In this document: in pieces, positions 60,045 through 64,000 of the stretch
Layout of the letters: each line of letters opens with the position of its first letter
Numbering within the stretch: position 1 is the stretch's first letter
NCBI RefSeq assembly: GCF_014195535.1
Contig: NZ_JACIBY010000004.1
Location: 504,251 to 568,250 of the forward strand
DNA: 64,000 nt
Source: Runella defluvii
Lineage (GTDB): Bacteria; Bacteroidota; Bacteroidia; Cytophagales; Spirosomataceae
Direction: 5' to 3'
Made by a program: the position numbers and the translations under genes
Notes under the pieces: model-generated
Databases searched by the model: none
What the model was told of the DNA's origin: nothing
Seen by the model: only the letters and a program-made list of their open reading frames with translations

Positions 60045-60185
60045 CGAAAATTATAACTGAGACTTTTTGGAAGTTCCTGAATATTCATAACTGATAGAAG
60101 CCCCCTCAAAGTTAATTTTTACCCTTTTTTCAAGATTACTTACTAAACAAAATCGCTTGAATCGTCTTAAAAATAAGACCAAACA

Positions 60186-60559
60186 CAACCTACGGTGGAA
60201 ATCCGTTGGCGGCGGCGGTGACGGTAGCGGCGTTGTCGGTGTTGGAAGATGAAAAATTAGCCGAAAATGCGGAGCGTCTTGGTGAAATATTCCGAGAAAG
60301 AATGCGGGCAATCCAGCAAAAAACGACCCTGATTGAAACGGTACGCGGAAAAGGGCTGTTAAACGCCATCGTGATTGCGACCGACGAAGAAAGCCCATTG
60401 GCGTGGCAGATTTGCCTCAAACTCAAGGAAAGAGGACTACTTTGTAAACAAACCCACGGCAATAAAATTCGCTTTGCCCCGCCGTTGGTGATTACCGAAT
60501 CGCAAATCCACGAAGCGTGTGATTTGATTGAAGAGGTGATTTTGGGAATAAAATCATAA
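60186..60559 (+). pseudogene. Duplicated 3' end of rocD, without its start and PLP site
   Basis: 60186-60546 aligns without gaps to 56768-57128, the last part of rocD. I count 16 mismatches in 361 bases, only three of which change an amino acid (Gln-Lys, Lys-Arg, Thr-Ser). The fragment ends in its own stop after GIKS. It codes only the C-terminal small domain and lacks the PLP Lys, so it cannot be an active aminotransferase. The mainly silent differences suggest two alleles of different origin rather than a fresh duplication. Confidence 0.92.
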
Positions 60560-60580
60560 CGCAAACATAGACTCTAAATA

Positions 60581-60626
60581 AAAATCCCTGTGATAGACTC
60601 ATTTCGAGTGTTTTCACAGGGATTTT
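60581..60626. terminator. Bidirectional terminator
   Basis: AAAATCCCTGTGA (60581-60593) pairs perfectly with TCACAGGGATTTT (60614-60626) around a 20-base loop, with A- and T-runs on the two sides. It lies between the rocD 3' fragment and the convergent lipoprotein gene. Confidence 0.85.
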
Positions 60627-60649
60627 GTATAAATGTTAAAGCGTATTTT

Positions 60650-61171
60650 CTACAAAAGTAACGGCACTGAAAGCGTATCGGTTTCAATCACGTTGCTTAC
60701 ATTGAGTGCGCGGTCGCGGATTTTAATTTGGAACTTAACGGTTGTTAACTTAGAGTTTCGGGAATAGGGAAAATACACGGCATAATCCAATAAACCTTCG
60801 ATGGGGCCTTTTTTGCCGTCGGGTTTAAGCACAGGGAAAAATAGTTTGGAGTTAGCTGCCAAATTTACTTCTTGGTACTGATTTCCGCTCACTCGACGGA
60901 AGGTTTTGAGTTCATAATTTCCCCAAGTGTCATACTTCGCATTGGTTCGGTTGTCGGTGCTTTCTCCCAAATCACCATCGCCATCTTTGAAATTGATGGT
61001 GATGACAACCGAGTCTTGTTTGGCTTGTGAAAAAGGCTCAATCACCTCAAACTTATCAATGCTATTGAAGCCAATTTCGGGAACGGGGCTGTAGTTGGGA
61101 GGAGTAAAACAACCAGTTGTCGAAATGGCAAATAGTAAAAGAGTAGCAATAAAACGAACGAAGCCCTTCAT
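60650..61171 (-). CDS. Lipoprotein of unknown function (173 aa)
   Basis: Lipoprotein signal MKGFVRFIATLLLFAISTTGC, then a Ser/Thr/Pro linker and one beta-sandwich domain that starts KFEVIEPFSQAKQDSVVITINFKDGDGDLGE; the DGDGD stretch could bind Ca2+. The fold ends in RDRALNVSNVIETDTLSVPLLL. This is the intact copy of the relic at 58929. Divergent from the LuxE-like gene at 61261, sharing the short intergenic region. Confidence 0.82.
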   Translation of the reverse strand: MKGFVRFIATLLLFAISTTGCFTPPNYSPVPEIGFNSIDKFEVIEPFSQAKQDSVVITINFKDGDGDLGESTDNRTNAKYDTWGNYELKTFRRVSGNQYQEVNLAANSKLFFPVLKPDGKKGPIEGLLDYAVYFPYSRNSKLTTVKFQIKIRDRALNVSNVIETDTLSVPLLL

Positions 61172-61260
61172 CTTTCTTGTTAAGTTTGTTCCAAATATTG
61201 GATAAATTTAGTAGTTATTAATGCTTTGTCAATCGGAAATTGAAATTCGACCCTAGTAAA

Positions 61261-62286
61261 ATGTCAACTTTGCCCAATTTACGAAATGCTGTACGAACCT
61301 TAACGGCTGATACGTTTGAGGAAGTTGCCTTGCAGGTGTTTCATTATCAGGCGGTTCATGCGCCCATTTACCGTCAGTATCTTTCTCATTTGCGAATTCG
61401 CCCCGCTCAAGTTAACCGTTTGTCGTTGGTGCCGTTTTTGCCAATTGGCTTCTTTAAACACCATCAAGTGGTGACGGGTAACCCCAACATACAAACTGTT
61501 TTTGAAAGTAGCGGTACAACTGGAACCCAAACAAGCCGTCATTTGGTGGCGGACTTGGGCTGGTATGACGAAATCAGTACCGAGATTTTTGAAAAAAGCT
61601 ACGGCTCACTTTCTGACTTTCACCTGCTGGCATTGTTACCTTCGTATCTTGAACGAAATAACTCCTCGTTGGTGTATATGGTTCAACAATTTATTGCAAA
61701 AACGCAGTCGCCCGTTTCTGGTTTCTTTTTGCATAATGTAGATGAGCTATTAGCAACACTCAAAAAATTGGTACAGCAACCCGACGGTCGGAAAGTAATT
61801 TTGTGGGGGGTGACGTTTGCGTTGTTGGATTTGGCGGAATCAAAAAATGACCTTTCGTTTTTGAAGGAATTACCAGAATTAATGGTGATGGAAACGGGTG
61901 GAATGAAGGGACGCCGCCGTGAAATGCTGCGTGAAGAGGTACATGCAGAACTAACGGCCGCTTTTGGGGTAAAAAACATTCACTCCGAATACGGAATGAC
62001 GGAGCTTTTGTCGCAGTCGTATTCTAATGGTGACGGGATTTTTGAGACCTCTCGCACAATGAGAATCCTACTTAGAGATATAAATGACCCTTTTTCCGTA
62101 ACCGACTCCCCACAGCGTGGAATGAGGTATGGTGGTATCAATGTGGTTGATTTGGGGAACTTAGATTCTTGCTCATTTATCGAAACCCAAGATTTGGGTC
62201 GATTTGTTGGTGATACCTCTTACCAATTTGAAGTGATTGGTCGGTTTGATAATTCGGATGTTCGTGGGTGCAATCTGCTGATTTAG
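61261..62286 (+). CDS. LuxE/PaaK-like acyl-protein synthetase family enzyme
   Basis: Cytoplasmic ANL-superfamily enzyme (341 residues from this ATG). The adenylation signature ESSGTTGTQTSRHLV (residues about 82-96) binds ATP, and METGGMKGRRREM plus NIHSEYGMTELLSQ match the LuxE acyl-protein synthetase block. Expected to adenylate a fatty or other acid and pass it to a protein thiol or carrier. Bacteroidota copies usually lie outside lux operons, and no luxCDAB is here. An in-frame TTG at 61240 is an alternative start. Confidence 0.85.
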   Translation: MSTLPNLRNAVRTLTADTFEEVALQVFHYQAVHAPIYRQYLSHLRIRPAQVNRLSLVPFLPIGFFKHHQVVTGNPNIQTVFESSGTTGTQTSRHLVADLGWYDEISTEIFEKSYGSLSDFHLLALLPSYLERNNSSLVYMVQQFIAKTQSPVSGFFLHNVDELLATLKKLVQQPDGRKVILWGVTFALLDLAESKNDLSFLKELPELMVMETGGMKGRRREMLREEVHAELTAAFGVKNIHSEYGMTELLSQSYSNGDGIFETSRTMRILLRDINDPFSVTDSPQRGMRYGGINVVDLGNLDSCSFIETQDLGRFVGDTSYQFEVIGRFDNSDVRGCNLLI

Positions 62287-62291
62287 TGTGC

Positions 62292-63007
62292 CTTTGGTTG
62301 ATAAAACCCTCGTGCAGGATTGCAGCAGTCGTTTCGGTTTTGAGAAACCGAAAGCACGTACGCTGAGAAACTGAAAGCATGGCGCGAGTGCCTTTGGTTT
62401 CTCAAAACCAAAGCGAGAGGTTGCTTACAACCTCGTTAAGATTGAGTCGAGGTTCTGAGAAACCTCTCGCAGGGATTGTAGCAGTCGTTTCGGTTTTGAG
62501 AAACCAAAATCACGTACGTTGAGAAACTGAAAGCATGGCGAGAGTGCCTTTGGTTTCTCAAAACCAAAGCGAGAGGTTGCTCACAACCTCGTTAAAATTG
62601 AGTCGAGGTTTTGAGAAACCTCGTGCAAGATTACAGCAGTCGCTTCGGTTTTGAGAAACCGAAATCACGTACGTTGAGAAACTGAAAGCATGGCGCGAGT
62701 GCCTTTGGTTTCTCAAAACCAAAGCGAGAGGTTGCTCACAACCTCGTTAAAATTGAGTCGAGGTTTTGAGAAACCTCGTGCAAGATTACAGCAGTCGTTT
62801 CGGTTTTGAGAAACCGAAAGTACGGTGTGCGAGTGCCTTTGGTTTCTCAAAACCAAAGCAGAGGTTGCTCACAACCTCGTTAAAATTGAGTCGAGGTTTT
62901 GAGAAACCTCATTGCAGCAGTCGTTTCGGTTTTGAGAAACCGAAAGTACGGTGTGCGAGTGCCTTTGGTTTCTCAAAACCAAAGCGGTAGGTTGCTCACA
63001 ACCTCGT
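62292..63007. repeat. REP array 1: tandem composite units of about 155 bp made of four hairpins
   Basis: The hairpin with arms TTTCGGTTT/AAACCGAAA and loop TGAG recurs at 62332, 62488, 62643, 62798 and 62924 (steps 156, 155, 155, 126). Between copies are a half-site (GAGAAACTGAAA), an inverted CTTTGGTTT/AAACCAAAG hairpin with loop CTCA, an inverted GAGGTTG/CAACCTC hairpin with loop CTCA or CTTA, and a CGAGGTTT/AAACCTCG hairpin with loop TGAG. So plus- and minus-oriented REPs alternate, as in BIME elements. The array ends right at the stop codon of the RAYT gene. Confidence 0.93.
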
Positions 63008-63550
63008 TTAAAAAACATCTCTGTAATGTAAAAGCTCAGATTGGATGTTAACCTTCCAGTTTTCATAAAATTTAGCACTGGAAAACAGATAATCGCTTGG
63101 CTCTGTCACAAGACCCGCTTTTACGGGATTGTTGTGCATATAATCAAGCTTTATTTCGCACATTTTCCTGCTATAAATTACTACATCATCAAACTCATCG
63201 TCCCAAATTTTGTAATGCTGACTTCGATATTCATACAGGATTTCAGGTAAAATATGAGGATAAAATTGTGAGAGATGCTCGCGTAGTTGCAGAGAACTAT
63301 ATTTTTTAAAATCTCGAAGGTACTTTGATAAATAGTTTTGGTCTTCGAAAAAGAGCATGAAATGAATATGATTACTCATTAGCACATATCCCAAGAGTCG
63401 TGCGGAGTAACGCTTATTGTAGAAACGAAAGTTGTCAAGTACAATATCAAATGCCTGTATATCTAGTAATAAGAACTTATGTTGATAACAGGAGGTAGTG
63501 ATGAAGAAACAGCGTTCATCCTCTGAGCCAGAAATTCGTTTTGTTCCCAT
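63008..63550 (-). mobile_element. RAYT: REP-associated Y1 (HUH) transposase gene
   Basis: 180-residue Y1_Tnp-family protein, a single-strand DNA endonuclease that cuts and joins REP hairpins. HUH motif His61-Ile-His63 in SNHIHFMLFF; catalytic Tyr137 in the typical KLDYMHNNPVKAGLV with Glu132 before it. The start at 63550 is preferred; a GTG at 63598 is in frame but lies at the edge of the next REP. The stop codon touches REP array 1, and array 2 starts just beyond the other end, so the gene is embedded in its own repeats. Intact, no frameshift. Confidence 0.92.
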
Positions 63551-63598
63551 AAAACAAGCTTTTATTTTTTGTAATACTTGCTTTGCTGAAAAAGTCAC

Positions 63599-64000
63599 TT
63601 TGGTTTTGAGAAACCGAAAGCACGGGGCGCGGGTGTCTTTGGTTTCTCAAAACCAAAGCGAGAGGTTGCTCACAACCTCGTTAAAGTTGAGTGGATGTTT
63701 TGAGAAACCTCGTGAAGGATTACAGCAGTCGTTTCGGTTTTGAGAAGCCGAAAGCACGGGGTGTGGGTGTCTTTGGTTTCTCAAAACCAAAGTAAGATGT
63801 TGCTTACAAGCTCGTTAAGATTGAGTCGAGGTTTTGAGAAACCTCGTGCAGGGATTGCAGTAGTCGTTTCGGTTTTGAGAAACCGAAATCACGGGGTGTG
63901 GGTGTCTTTGGTTTCTCAAAACCAAAGCGAGAGGTTGCTCACAACCTCGTTAAAGTTGAGTGGATGTTTTGAGCAACCTCGTGCAGGATTGCAGCAGTCG
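63599..64000. repeat. REP array 2, continuing past the right window edge
   Basis: The same hairpins as array 1: TGAG hairpins begin near 63599, 63732 and 63867 (steps 133 and 135), each followed by the inverted CTTTGGTTT hairpin and a GAGGTTG/CAACCTC hairpin. Units are about 20 bp shorter than in array 1 because the ACGTACGTTGAGAAACTG half-site is missing. The array is cut by the end of the window. Confidence 0.92.

Noticed and set aside
60051..60398. Minus-strand ORFs opposite the rocD 3' fragment
   Set aside because: The same shadow frame appears opposite the intact rocD gene (56772-57029), so it simply mirrors the duplicated sequence.
62766..62990. Plus-strand ORF of 74 codons in the REP array
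   Set aside because: It translates hairpin repeats (FGFEKPK-type words) and has no independent support.
62292..64000. Possible CRISPR array or satellite
   Set aside because: The sequence between repeats is itself repeated and palindromic, so there are no spacers; the RAYT gene explains the array better.

Overview
The window looks like chromosome of a Bacteroidota bacterium of the order Cytophagales, probably Spirosomataceae (Runella-like). This is inferred from gene content and signals, not from a database match. Supporting signs are TAnnTTTG promoter boxes in place of sigma70 -10 boxes, few Shine-Dalgarno sites, many exported lipoproteins, TonB-dependent receptors with a carboxypeptidase-regulatory domain, a 7TM-DISM/LytS histidine kinase, OmpA proteins with beta-propellers, and a DUF3109 protein. 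I see no rRNA, tRNA, CRISPR array or phage.

Layout. (1) 1-2.2 kb: end of an unnamed gene, a large palindromic repeat, and a LytS-type sensor kinase on the minus strand. (2) 2.4-10.5 kb: a tight plus-strand run of eight exported proteins, including an OmpA protein, lipoproteins and an M4 metalloprotease, followed by a small conserved gene and a convergent GT4 glycosyltransferase. (3) 12.2-34.4 kb: the most distinctive part, about 22 kb entirely on the plus strand. It holds four exported PAP2/vanadium-haloperoxidase-like proteins, three cytoplasmic AhpD-like proteins, two TonB receptors, two other predicted outer-membrane barrels, a DUF2490-like protein, an MFS transporter, a DUF3179 membrane protein, an exported NTF2-like protein, and three paralogues of an unnamed small membrane-anchored family that ends in PPPE and starts with TTG or GTG. 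(4) 34.5-46.6 kb: mostly housekeeping genes (APH-family kinase, VOC protein, EngB, PfkB, SpoU methyltransferase, M16 peptidase, O-methyltransferase, LysM transglycosylase, DUF3109, alkyltransferase-like protein). Among them is a stand-alone NuoI with a very long tandem-repeat tail. (5) 46.6-55.7 kb: PD40-OmpA protein, PhzF, thioredoxin, gluconokinase, Lrp regulator and a large metzincin protease. (6) 55.9-61.2 kb: ornithine aminotransferase (rocD), then an AT-rich insert (TlpA-like protein, relic lipoprotein gene, PIN toxin-antitoxin pair) bounded by a second copy of the 3' end of rocD. (7) 61.2-64 kb: a LuxE-like acyl-protein synthetase, then a dense array of REP-type palindromes with a RAYT (Y1 transposase) gene inside it. 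The array runs off the right edge.

How the genes may work together. The 12-34 kb region looks like one envelope/redox locus: uptake through the TonB receptors and MFS transporter, exported PAP2-fold oxidases or phosphatases acting at the surface or in the periplasm, and AhpD-like dithiol proteins inside the cell. Its substrate cannot be read from the sequence. The RAYT and its REP hairpins (loop TGAG or TAAG, arm core GGTT/AACC) form a mobile repeat system. Single or paired hairpins of the same design occur elsewhere in the window, near 42.6 and 52.5 kb.
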